Below are positions 42,735 to 51,749 of a stretch of 64,000 nucleotides of DNA, piece after piece. The notes under the pieces were generated by a model, which ran no database searches, was not told the origin of the DNA, and saw only the letters and a program-made list of their open reading frames with translations. The position numbers and the translations under genes were made by a program. Origin of the DNA: Verrucomicrobiota bacterium (GTDB lineage: Bacteria; Verrucomicrobiota; Verrucomicrobiia; Opitutales; Opitutaceae); NCBI GenBank assembly GCA_016721945.1, contig JADKHC010000003.1, forward strand, positions 1 through 64,000. The letters are read 5' to 3'. Within the stretch, counting starts at the first letter, position 1. Each line of letters begins with the position of its first letter.

Positions 42735-44867
42735 TCAATCCGGTAGCCGCGTGAGAACCACGGCTGCATGGCGGGAAACCAGCGGTGTTTTTATCCGCAG
42801 AGCCCCCCCTACATGCTTCAAGATACTCGTTGGCTCTGGCGTGCCGGTCAGGGTGTTCCACCACGTCACGCGCCATGTGCCCGCTGTGACAGCTTCAAGC
42901 ACGATTTCGCCGCGAACCGGTTGAGTTTCTTTAAGTGAAAACACGCCGCTGCGATGCCAGACCCAGGCAAAAACGAAATCGCTCCCGCGCTGCCCCATGG
43001 CTGCGAGGGTCGAGACCTCCAGCCCGGTTTCGATCAGGGAAAGGTCGAACCAGCCCGGTGAGCCAGGATTCTCGATCAATAGCGTGTGCGCGCCGGAGGA
43101 AATAGGAACATCGATTGTTTCGGGTAACGGCGGTGCTCCGGGCGAGATATCGGGATTGTGTTCCGGCCATGATCTTTCTGCGGCGAGAGCGCCGTCAATA
43201 TGGATGCGGATGCTTCCAGCTGCCGAATTACGCGCAGTAATATGAAACCTAAATATTGTCGGGCAGGGGAGTGCTATACGGAAAGTAGCGCGGCTGGAAT
43301 AGCCCTCGTCGACGCTTTCTTTTGCTCCTACATAAATGCGCGGAATGCTGGCGAGCTCGATGGATTCATGCCCGTCGAGTGGCAGGTCGATTTCAATGGG
43401 CGGACGATGCTGCCAGAGTTGTCCACCAATAAAGACGAGTGGAACGCGATCAGCACACTCAAGGACGGGTGAAAACGGCGTGAGTCCTTCCCGTTGTAAC
43501 AGTTTCGTTGCGGTTAGGAACTTAGCGATGGCGCCAAGTTCGGCCAAGCGCTTGGTCTCTAAAAGTTGAGCTCCGAGCCATGCTTGCGCGGGCTGCGACG
43601 TAGAGCCGGTAAGGCCAGCCCAGACCGGCGGCATGATGGTGATGCCGGATTTTTTGACTTCGTCCGTTACAACAAGATTGTCGTCGCCGATTTCTCCGAA
43701 AAAGAGCGGGCGATTGTCGCCAGCAATTTTGAGGGGAGGCAGGCGTGGTCCTGCGAGAAGGTTCGGTGCATAGAGATGCGGTTGCAGATAATCCATCGCC
43801 GAGTAGATCGGACTCGCAATATTCTCGGTGCTGGTCGTGACAAGGTGCTGGTAGCGATCGATGGAGCGGATGTAGGCAGCCATCTCCGCATGCCAAAGGG
43901 CAACTGCCGCTTCGTTCTTTGTTTCTCCTCGCATGGCATCGACCCAGTGAACCTCGTTGAATAATTCCCAAGCCATGATTGCCGGTGAATAACCCCAGCG
44001 TGCGATGATCGTTCGGTATTTTTGTTTGGTGCGCCGGATTGCCTCAGACGAGGTGAAAAAATCGACTGGTGAAGCAAGAAAGCCGCCGGGATTGGCGATA
44101 TTCCATGGATTGTCTTTCCAGTTTGAATTCACCGTAGAGCTGACCTGGCCGTGATGCTGTAGGACGAGTTGCAAATAAACACCCCGCGCTTCGGCAGCGG
44201 CTACGATTTTGTCCCATAGTGCGGCAACGCGCAGATCGAGACTGCCGTCGGTCGGGGAAGGCCCCATTTCCTTGGGCAGCCAGTCGAGATTCTGGCCGCT
44301 CCAATGCGCCATCCAGACGCGCGCCCAGTTGATTCCTAATTGGCCAAATGCTTCAAACGCTTTGTCGTAAAACTGTTCGCGATGACCTTCAGCCCAGGCG
44401 AGATTTGCGCCGATCGGAACGAACTGCTGGCCATCGGTAAAACAGAAACGTGATGGTTGAGCCGGATTGATCTTTATTGCTGCACGCGCCGCGGGATTCC
44501 GAATTTTTATTTTGGACGGGCCGACAAATTTCGCCGTCACGCGTGCCTCGCTAGAGCCTTCTGTGATTTGGCCAAGCGCATAAACACCGATATCCTCTGT
44601 CCGTGCGCGGACAGCAAAGCGATCTTTGCCGACATAGAATGCTGGCAGATTAAGTGTCCGGCCGCTGGGCAGAACAACCTCGGCCCAGAGCTCGCGCGAA
44701 AAAGGATTTTGATTTGAAGGCGCGACTCTAAAGGAAAACTCGACCGGTTCGGCAGCTTGTAACGAACTGTTAAAAAACACTATAGTTGCCATGAGTAGAA
44801 TGGCGCGAACTAGCCATGCGTGGCGCGAATGGCGTGATGGGGGCGATGCTTTGTCGCTGAAGTTCAT
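42735..44867 (-). CDS. GH5-like endo-glycanase (cellulase/mannanase) with DUF5060
   Basis: A 710-residue exported protein (signal AILLMATIVFFNSSLQA) with an N-terminal DUF5060-like beta-sandwich (about 40-130; VEFSFRVAPSNQNPFSRELWAEV). A GH5-type (beta/alpha)8 barrel (about 140-430) follows: the acid/base Glu is in MAWELFNEVHWVD (about 302) and the nucleophile Glu in PLFFGEIGDDN (about 387). The C-terminal 250 residues are beta-rich (SAGSIRIHIDGALAAERSWP; GSPGWFDLSLIETG) and could bind sugar. Such proteins include beta-mannanases and cellulases. Position just downstream of the TonB receptor, in a region of mannan-phosphorolysing genes, suggests mannan or glucomannan. Subfamily is not assignable by eye. 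Confidence 0.75.
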   Translation of the reverse strand: MNFSDKASPPSRHSRHAWLVRAILLMATIVFFNSSLQAAEPVEFSFRVAPSNQNPFSRELWAEVVLPSGRTLNLPAFYVGKDRFAVRARTEDIGVYALGQITEGSSEARVTAKFVGPSKIKIRNPAARAAIKINPAQPSRFCFTDGQQFVPIGANLAWAEGHREQFYDKAFEAFGQLGINWARVWMAHWSGQNLDWLPKEMGPSPTDGSLDLRVAALWDKIVAAAEARGVYLQLVLQHHGQVSSTVNSNWKDNPWNIANPGGFLASPVDFFTSSEAIRRTKQKYRTIIARWGYSPAIMAWELFNEVHWVDAMRGETKNEAAVALWHAEMAAYIRSIDRYQHLVTTSTENIASPIYSAMDYLQPHLYAPNLLAGPRLPPLKIAGDNRPLFFGEIGDDNLVVTDEVKKSGITIMPPVWAGLTGSTSQPAQAWLGAQLLETKRLAELGAIAKFLTATKLLQREGLTPFSPVLECADRVPLVFIGGQLWQHRPPIEIDLPLDGHESIELASIPRIYVGAKESVDEGYSSRATFRIALPCPTIFRFHITARNSAAGSIRIHIDGALAAERSWPEHNPDISPGAPPLPETIDVPISSGAHTLLIENPGSPGWFDLSLIETGLEVSTLAAMGQRGSDFVFAWVWHRSGVFSLKETQPVRGEIVLEAVTAGTWRVTWWNTLTGTPEPTSILKHVGGALRIKTPLVSRHAAVVLTRLPD

Positions 44868-44914
44868 GCTGCCTAAGGTCAGTAATTAATCACATGTTTC
44901 AAAGTCTATACCCA

Positions 44915-44949
44915 CAAAAAACGTCCGGCAGTTTACACCACCGGACGTT
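44915..44949 (-). terminator. Intrinsic terminator after the TonB receptor gene
   Basis: Read on the - strand, AACGTCCGG pairs perfectly with CCGGACGTT (44941-44949 and 44920-44928) around a 12-base loop and is followed by a run of T (44915-44920). It lies 87 bases after the receptor stop and before the GH5 gene. It is the clearest terminator in the window. Confidence 0.8.
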
Positions 44950-45035
44950 TGTCCTACAGAAAAGCGAAACTGTCCACGACGCACGCAACCGTTACGTGCG
45001 CCGTAATTACCCCAAAGGCGGCTTCGCTTAATAAT

Positions 45036-48000
45036 TTAGAACGTGAACGTGTTTGTAAGTGTGTACGTCCGTGGTTCTGGGATGCGATAGGTCGCGACTT
45101 CGCCGTTCGGCTGAATCGTGTTGGGTATTAGCTCGTCCTTCGCAAACACGTTACGCACATTGAACTGAATGCGCCATTCGATGTTCTTGTAGACTTTGCG
45201 TTGATAACCTACCCATAGATCTAAATAGTTCTCAGACTTGCCCATTACGGGCTGTGCGAGGTCAGCAACATCGATATTGGTTCCGGTGACAGGGTCTAAG
45301 CCCACCTTGCTCTTAAAACCGATGGTTTTGGCATCCTGCCAGCGATAGCTAGCACCGATATTGGCACCCTTGAGGGCGTTTTTCTTGAAGGTATAGTTAC
45401 TGACAACGTTATAGCGCCACTTGTTGAGCTCAGGGGCATCAGAGCCCTGGAGCGCATTGTAGAACAAGTAGCCAGCGTAGGTCTCGTTGCGGAACTTGCT
45501 ACGCGTGGTTTCGCCGTTTGTACTACCACCCCAGATGCGGATGTCGCCCATGGGGCCTTGCAGGTCGCGCCAGCGTTGGAGAATCCAAGACGTGTAGCCC
45601 GCAGCAAGGTCGCTACGTTGAGCGGCGGTTTTGGATGCGTTGAACGAGATTTCAAGTCCATCGACCGGGGTAGCCATAACTTCAAACTCCCAGCCCTTGG
45701 ACTTGGTTGTGCCAGTGACGGCCATACCTGTGGGATTATAGTTACCGTCTTTGTTCTGAGGACCGGCGGCGGATGTGGAAACAAATTCCCAAGCAGACTG
45801 CAGGTTGGCCGGAGCGAGCTTGGCAAACCAGTCATTGATAGACGCGCTGTAGTCAGCGACCGAAGTGTCGATGGCGAGCTGCGAGTAGAGCAGGGTGCCA
45901 TTTGCATCAGTACCTGTGGTCAACGGCACGCCTGCTGTGGTCAGGACCTGGGCAAGATGCGCGTTGTAGGTTGTGTTACCTGGGGTGATATCCGGCTGCA
46001 CGGTCATTCTTTGGCCGCTTGAGGAAATGGCAACGACCGATGTACCGCCAGGACCAGCCGTGTAATAGGTGCCGGCCTGCCAACCGTCGCCGGACGCACC
46101 TGTAGCATCACGCTGTGCGCGCGCTGCGTTGCCGCCCCACCATTCGACGGCACCGATCAGATAGAAACCGGCAAGGGCGCCATTGAGTGTGGCATTCTTG
46201 ACCGTGGTCTCGTAGTGAACGGCCTTGAATATGAGCCGATCATTTAGGGTGGTGATGGAGAAACCGTATTCCTTGGTGTCGCCTTTCGATGCATCGAGTG
46301 TTTGGCCTTTGATGTCACGGCGGGACTCTGGCTTGAAGTTCTCGGATTTGTTGGCGAACAAGCTGATATCGGTATTGCCAGGCAGCTTGCTACGAATCGA
46401 TTTCGGAAGATGCGTGACCAAGCTGTACGTCTTGGAGGTGCCGCTGATATCCTGGTAGGTCAGGCCCTTCGTGGCGTCGGCCGCGTTAGGCAGAATCCAC
46501 TTTGGGTCGTTGATATTGACTGCACCGTTCTCGCCGGTGAGGGCGGGAGTTGCTGCACCTTGATGAACGAGACCATCACGGCGGAGACCGACCAACGGAA
46601 CGAGCGCTCCGTCAAGCCAGTAGCCCTGCCAAACCACGGCCGACGACTTAACGACATTTTTGCTCTTGAAGCCGGTCGTGTAGGTCTTGGCTGAGTCGTC
46701 GTAATTATCCGAGTCGTAAATCGGCAGTCCGATGGAACGGAAGGAGCTCGATCCAGCATCCCAGACGTAGATCGAGCTGTCTTTAGGACTGATCTTAGTC
46801 TTCAAGCCATGGAAGTTGAGGCTGCTCGCACTGGTGGCGCTGGCCATGCTCGGCCCGACGTAGGCTGTCACGATAACATCGCGCGACCCCTGGCCGATGC
46901 CGCCGGCGCTCGCGTTGGGAGCGAAGGCACTGGGCAGGTACCAACGGGGACCTTTCTGATTCTGATCTTCGTCGGTCTGCTTGCTCCAGAGTGCGGTAAA
47001 CGTGTTACGCCCGAAGATCTTTGCCGCGATTGATTCTTTACCGCACAAGTCGGTAAAATTCAACTCACCGAACGCCGTGGCGCGAATGGTATCGCGGTCA
47101 CGCTCTTCGCGATAAACACCAGCCGAACCACCGCCAAGGACTACCATCGGGCGGCCAACATTGGGGTTGGGGGAACCGTCCAGCAGCGTGTTGTTGATGT
47201 CGATCGTGACGGTTGTGCCGTCTTCCGCCATCGTGGTGTCGTTACCCCAGCGCGCATTCTGGGAATCGACAGCGACTTCAAAACCCAGCTTGTCGTTAAG
47301 AAAGGTCTGCGAGATGGCGGCATTGAAAGCCTTGAACTTGTTGAACTCGGACTTGTTCGGTCCTTCGATCAGATAGTTATAGAAATCGAATACATTTTCA
47401 TCGGTGAGCGACTTGGCTTTCCATAAACCGGAGCCGGAGCCTACCAAGTGGGCCTGCTTGGCGTAGAGATCGGTGGTAGCGATGCCTTTGATACCGTTGT
47501 TGCCGACGCCAGCCGAAGACGGGGGGCTGCCCTGGACTTTGGTTGGGTAAGAAAACCCTTGGGTAGGACCGTCGAAGGTCGTCGTAACACCGTCGTAAAC
47601 GCGGTTGGCGATCGGCCCGATGTAGGGGTTGCTCACGTTGCCCGATGGAGTGGTAACCTCGCCGTTGTTCAAGGTGCGACCATCAAAGGTCGCTTTCCCC
47701 ATAGAGGCAAACCACGGCGTGATCGTGTCGATCGGTGGTGTGTAACGCGGCATGTTGGATTCGACCTTGCCGCTTTCAAAATTCACGCGAATAGAGGTGC
47801 GAGCAGATTCCTGACGCAGGAAGGACGGATCCCAGCGTGCGCCACCAAAAATGCGTTTGTCATCACGGTAAGCCGGGTCCTGGCGGTACTTGGTCTTATC
47901 GCTCAGAAGGTCGACGCGCAGGGCCAGTTCGTCTTTGATCAGCACTTTATTGAAGTTGCCGGTGAAACGCACCGAACCGAAACTACCTATCTGATTCTCG

Positions 48001-48620
48001 ACCTTCAAGAGATCCCTGAAGGCAGCACCATTAAGGCTGCTGTTAACAATACCGGCAGGACTGCCGATACCGAAGAGAATAGAATTTGGCCCGCGCTGAA
48101 GATCGACGCGCCCGACGTTGTATGAATCCCACGGGATATCGGATAGGTAGAAATCACGAGTGTTGTCGGCTTCCGCCAGACCACGGACGCGCGTGTTGGT
48201 TACAGGTTTATTCAAGGCCGAGCCCGTCACAAATGGACCGTCGCCTTGACCGAGGAAGTTACCGCCCTGGCCAGCGACTTCAGTGTTCGTCGTGTAGATT
48301 AATAACTGTTCGGCATTCTTTGAGTTGGTGTCCTTCAAGAAGCTCGCGGTCACGACGGAAATCGAAGAGCCAACGTCTTTGAGGTCCGTACGGATACGAG
48401 TTCCGGCAATCGTGCTTTTAGCCTGATAGCCGACGTCTTCAGTCGTTTCGACGAAGAAGGGCGACATAACAATCGTCTCGTCATCGGCAATGGCTTCTGA
48501 AGTGTTTTTCGGGGTGGGTTGCGAGGTATCGGCAGTCTGACTGAAAACGCTCGGTGCTATAGCAAGAGCGGAGACAACAGCGGCGCATAGTGCGCTACGA
48601 GCAGGTATCTTCCTGATCAT
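45036..48620 (-). CDS. TonB-dependent outer-membrane receptor
   Basis: A 1194-residue TonB-dependent receptor. Signal peptide MIRKIPARSALCAAVVSALA..FSQ is followed by the Opitutaceae-type motif MSPFFVETTEDVGYQ (about 51-65), then the plug with IRTDLKDVGSSISVVTASF, DTNSKNAEQLL and VRGLAEADNTRDFY. The long 22-strand barrel has loops (NSILFGIGSPAGIVNSSLNGAAF) and ends EPRTYTLTNTFTF with a terminal Phe. It carries an unusually long barrel. No SusD-like partner is present, as in other Verrucomicrobiota sugar loci. It probably imports oligosaccharides for the neighbouring GH5/GH130/GH94 pathway. A XylR-type regulator gene lies upstream and a terminator downstream. Confidence 0.9.
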   Translation of the reverse strand: MIRKIPARSALCAAVVSALAIAPSVFSQTADTSQPTPKNTSEAIADDETIVMSPFFVETTEDVGYQAKSTIAGTRIRTDLKDVGSSISVVTASFLKDTNSKNAEQLLIYTTNTEVAGQGGNFLGQGDGPFVTGSALNKPVTNTRVRGLAEADNTRDFYLSDIPWDSYNVGRVDLQRGPNSILFGIGSPAGIVNSSLNGAAFRDLLKVENQIGSFGSVRFTGNFNKVLIKDELALRVDLLSDKTKYRQDPAYRDDKRIFGGARWDPSFLRQESARTSIRVNFESGKVESNMPRYTPPIDTITPWFASMGKATFDGRTLNNGEVTTPSGNVSNPYIGPIANRVYDGVTTTFDGPTQGFSYPTKVQGSPPSSAGVGNNGIKGIATTDLYAKQAHLVGSGSGLWKAKSLTDENVFDFYNYLIEGPNKSEFNKFKAFNAAISQTFLNDKLGFEVAVDSQNARWGNDTTMAEDGTTVTIDINNTLLDGSPNPNVGRPMVVLGGGSAGVYREERDRDTIRATAFGELNFTDLCGKESIAAKIFGRNTFTALWSKQTDEDQNQKGPRWYLPSAFAPNASAGGIGQGSRDVIVTAYVGPSMASATSASSLNFHGLKTKISPKDSSIYVWDAGSSSFRSIGLPIYDSDNYDDSAKTYTTGFKSKNVVKSSAVVWQGYWLDGALVPLVGLRRDGLVHQGAATPALTGENGAVNINDPKWILPNAADATKGLTYQDISGTSKTYSLVTHLPKSIRSKLPGNTDISLFANKSENFKPESRRDIKGQTLDASKGDTKEYGFSITTLNDRLIFKAVHYETTVKNATLNGALAGFYLIGAVEWWGGNAARAQRDATGASGDGWQAGTYYTAGPGGTSVVAISSSGQRMTVQPDITPGNTTYNAHLAQVLTTAGVPLTTGTDANGTLLYSQLAIDTSVADYSASINDWFAKLAPANLQSAWEFVSTSAAGPQNKDGNYNPTGMAVTGTTKSKGWEFEVMATPVDGLEISFNASKTAAQRSDLAAGYTSWILQRWRDLQGPMGDIRIWGGSTNGETTRSKFRNETYAGYLFYNALQGSDAPELNKWRYNVVSNYTFKKNALKGANIGASYRWQDAKTIGFKSKVGLDPVTGTNIDVADLAQPVMGKSENYLDLWVGYQRKVYKNIEWRIQFNVRNVFAKDELIPNTIQPNGEVATYRIPEPRTYTLTNTFTF

Positions 48621-48818
48621 GGAGGGTCTTAGGGTTTGGGGTTGGCGTTGAGATCAGCCGCTAATGCGACTGAATTGATGCGCGCCCAAATTACGCTTTC
48701 CTGAGCACTCCGTGAATGAGTTCACTTACCCAGCAATTAAGATTCTTTGCCGCTTGGAAACGACTATCGTTTCATCGAATTCGATCTGAATAACCCATTG
48801 CTAACCCGAGCCGATTGC

Positions 48819-49994
48819 TTATGGTTCGGCGCCTAAACCTTTTTTAATTTGATTCCTTTTGCGGCAGCTTCCTGGAGAGTCGCCCGTCAACCGTTTGAAG
48901 ACTACACACATATATTCCACATACTCAAAGCCGGTCAGCTCGGCAATTTTCTTGAGCGGGAAATCTGTCTCGATCAGCAGCTGGCGGATCTTCGCGACTT
49001 GCACCCGGCGGATCTCCGCCTGCGGGGAACGACCGAGGCAGCGTCGGAATTTTTTTTCCAACTGACTTCTAGAGGCACAAGCCGGGCGCAGCACTTCTTC
49101 GACGTTGATGCCACGACAAGCGTGCTCGCGGATAAAGCTGAGCGCAGCAGCGACATTCTTGTCATCGATGGCTAGAATGTCGGTAGAGTGTCGTTCGGCA
49201 ACGCCCTTTGGCTCGATCCGAATATCCATCACGTCTGGTTTGCACCCCTTAATAAGGTTATCCAAAACCTCCGCCGCCTGATAGCCGGATTGAAATGCGT
49301 TGGGCTCTACGCTTGAAAGCGGAGGGTAGGCGAGGTCGCAGCGAACCGCGTCGTTATTTGCACCGAGCACCGCCACTTGCTCCGGGACGAGCAGGCCGGC
49401 CGTCTGCGCCGCACTGATCACCTGGAGTGCGCGCAAGTCGCCGCATGCCATGATAGCAATTGGTTTGGGTAGCCGCCGTAGCCATGCACTGAGCACGGTC
49501 GTTTGTTTAGCATCCCAGAAAGGGGTGAGATCGCCCGGATACTCCACGTCGAAAACATGACAGGCGTGACCTGCGAGATTCAGACCTTCCATGAAGCCAT
49601 CACGCCGTTCGCGAGACCAACCTTCGTTAAGGAAACCGCAGAAGCCGAAATTTCTGTATCCACGCTCGATGAAATGCTCGGCACCGAGGTGGCCCATGCC
49701 CACGTTATCCGGTCGAATTTTTGGTATGCCGGGGAAAGGAGCGGTGTCGTTTAAATCGACGAGCGGGAGCTTCAGTTCAGCGCAATTCTGCACTAGCGCT
49801 GGCGTTGTGTGGCGGCTGATAACGCCGTGCCATTTTTTTTTGTGTAGCCACCGAGGATCGCTTTCAGCTTTCGCTTCATCGTCGAGAAACGCTGCCCAAG
49901 GCCGATGCGTGCGCTCATACTGCGAAATGCCCTTGAGCATGGCGGTGCATTCTTCGAACCGCGTCATGAAAACCAAAAGTACGTGAGGTCTCAC
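48819..49994 (-). CDS. XylR-type regulator: periplasmic-binding-like domain plus AraC HTH
   Basis: A 391-residue transcription regulator with a LacI/periplasmic-binding-protein effector domain (about 5-270; VLLVFMTRFEECTAMLKG, GHLGAEHFIERGYRNFGFCG, IAIMACGDLRALQVISAAQTAG, VAVLGANNDAVRCDLAYPPLSSV). An AraC helix-turn-helix follows at about 285-385 (INVEEVLRPACASRSQLEKKFRRCLGRSP, then QLLIETDFPLKKIAELTGFEYVEYMCVVFKRL). This is the XylR/sugar-responsive plan. A GTG start at 49994 is used since the first strand begins at once. It ends 198 bases upstream of the TonB receptor and probably controls it and the mannan genes. Effector unknown, likely a mannose-containing disaccharide. Confidence 0.88.
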   Translation of the reverse strand: MRPHVLLVFMTRFEECTAMLKGISQYERTHRPWAAFLDDEAKAESDPRWLHKKKWHGVISRHTTPALVQNCAELKLPLVDLNDTAPFPGIPKIRPDNVGMGHLGAEHFIERGYRNFGFCGFLNEGWSRERRDGFMEGLNLAGHACHVFDVEYPGDLTPFWDAKQTTVLSAWLRRLPKPIAIMACGDLRALQVISAAQTAGLLVPEQVAVLGANNDAVRCDLAYPPLSSVEPNAFQSGYQAAEVLDNLIKGCKPDVMDIRIEPKGVAERHSTDILAIDDKNVAAALSFIREHACRGINVEEVLRPACASRSQLEKKFRRCLGRSPQAEIRRVQVAKIRQLLIETDFPLKKIAELTGFEYVEYMCVVFKRLTGDSPGSCRKRNQIKKGLGAEP

Positions 49995-50017
49995 GCGCAG
50001 AAGGTGTGAGAATCACA
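49982..50017. promoter_or_regulatory. Two palindromes at the start of the XylR-type regulator
   Basis: CGTGAG-GT-CTCACG (49982-49995) covers the GTG start codon, and TGTGA-GAA-TCACA (50005-50017) lies just upstream. Both share a GTGAg half. Placement suggests autoregulation or CRP-like control, but the spacing (2 or 3 bases between halves) is not that of CRP. Confidence 0.35.
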
Positions 50018-50096
50018 AACGCGAAGCAAGCGCTCGCGGTTATCGGAGGCCGCGCGGGTCATAAGAAAGCCAGCGCGGCTTGCTTGAATAACTCGC

Positions 50097-51699
50097 TCAA
50101 CTGGAGCTCTCGCTCGTGTTCTCAGCCGCTGCTGCACGCCGCGATTTTAGTTCAGCGGAAATCTGCGCGACCTTGGCTTCGCTCAGCGGATAAAAGACCA
50201 CCAGGATGATAACTGAAACAATGCCAATCCCGGCAGGGATCAGGCTCATTAGTTGTAGCAGGCCTTTGAGTGATTCAGGGTCTGCACGGCGTTGGCCTGG
50301 AACCCCACACTGGACATCAAGCCGAGTGCAACAGCAGCGCCGATAGCCCAGCCTTGTTTTTGCGAGAAAATCGAAGCGGAGAAGATTAACCCGGTGGCGC
50401 GCCGTCCTTTTTTCCACTCAGCATAGTCAGCGGTGTCAGCGTACATGGCCCAGAGCAATGCACTCAGCGGTCCACCCGTGAAGGAACCGATCAGATTAAT
50501 TCCGAAAATCAACAGGAGTTGATCGGGCTTGAAGACGTAGAACGCCGCCGTGCTCGCGATCGCCACTATGGAAGATCGAGACGAAGGCGATTTCTTTCCG
50601 ACCAGTTAACGAGAAACGGCAGCCCAATCACGCCGAGCAACGAAGAGATCTCCCCCGTGCCGTTGAACATGGAAACGAGATCGTCAAATGCCCATTGCTG
50701 CGTTCCGCCGATACCGGGCAACCACGTAGGCAAGGTGATCAGTCTGTTTGCCAACGAAATATTTAAAGTAGTGAACCGTTACGCTGCCGCGCGCCGCGAC
50801 AAAAGAATGAAGGTGATGGTGGCGGCAGCAGCACGATCCACGGCCAGTTGGTGACAAGATCGGCGAGATCGCGTAGCACCGAGGTTTTGTTGCTATTGGC
50901 GGGTGACACGCTCCTGAGTATTGAAAAACGTAACGAAAAAAACGATAGCTGCCGCGCCGATGATGGTGAAGGTGTATTGCCAGCCTTGAGCGGCATTTCC
51001 CTGACCCAACCATTTCACACACAACAAAAGAAAAAATGAGACAACAATATTACCGCCGAGAAAAGCGCCGACAAATTTGATCGAGGAGAGAGAGGTGCGC
51101 TCAACTGAGTTGGGCGTGATCACTCCGAGCATCGCGGTGTAAGGGATGTTGATCGCGGTGTAGAGTAGCATGAGGGTGTTATAGGTAAAAAAGGCCCAGA
51201 TGAGGCGGCCGGTGACCTCGGCCTTGAGTGCGTTGGCCATCGAGCTGAGATTCTCGAACCAGTTCGCGACAAAACCCACATGAAAGGCGTCAAAGACATA
51301 GGCAAACCCCTTGAATCCCTCTGCGATGGCTCCAAATCCGTTCCGAACCAAACCAGCGAAGCCTGATTCCAATCGAATCACCATCGTATCTCCTGGGGTG
51401 GTAAAGGTCAGCACGCCCGCTAACGCGAAAGGCACACACAACCAAAGCAGGTAAGGCCGGTATTTACCCCAGCGGGTCTTGGTTCGGTCACCGATCATCC
51501 CCATGACCGGATCGAAGAAGGCATCGACCGAGCGACTCAACCCGAGCAGGGCTGCCGCCGCCAATGCGCTGAGCCCAAAAACATCCGTGTAGTAGAATGT
51601 CAGATACAGCATGAACGTCTGCCAGTAAAGGCAGGAAGCGAAGTCGCCACAGCCATATGAAACTTTTTCGCGAAGCCGAAGTTTTTCTTGGACGATCAT
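50097..51699 (-). pseudogene. GPH-family sugar:cation symporter broken by about seven frameshifts
   Basis: The N-terminal 268 residues (50893-51699) are intact: SYGCGDFASCLYWQTFMLYLTFYY, DRTKTRWGKYRPYLLW, MLLYTAINIPYTAMLG, with an unusual extra loop of about 60 residues after helix 3. The rest of the protein continues in changing frames. Its pieces are SNKTSVLRDLADLVTNWPW, RGSVTVHYFKYFVG, LPTWLPGIGGTQQWAFDD, GLPFLVNW, IVAIASTAAFYVFKPDQLL, SALLWAMYADTADYAEWKKGRR and ESLKGLLQLMSLIPAGIG. Junctions lie near 50900, 50828, 50797, 50730, 50600, 50571 and 50279, several in short homopolymers (CCC). The amino acid sequence of every piece is well kept, so the breaks are recent or are sequence errors. 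GPH carriers move glycosides with Na+ or H+; this one followed the intact paralogue next door. Confidence 0.85.
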
Positions 51700-51749
51700 G
51701 GGGTGTAGCTGGCGGTTGGAGCTGGTTGAGTCTGGGGTTGGCGTAGGCT

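Noticed and set aside
50763..51022. Small separate genes in the symporter region
   Set aside because: Each short open frame carries a different stretch of one GPH carrier, so they are pieces of one broken gene.
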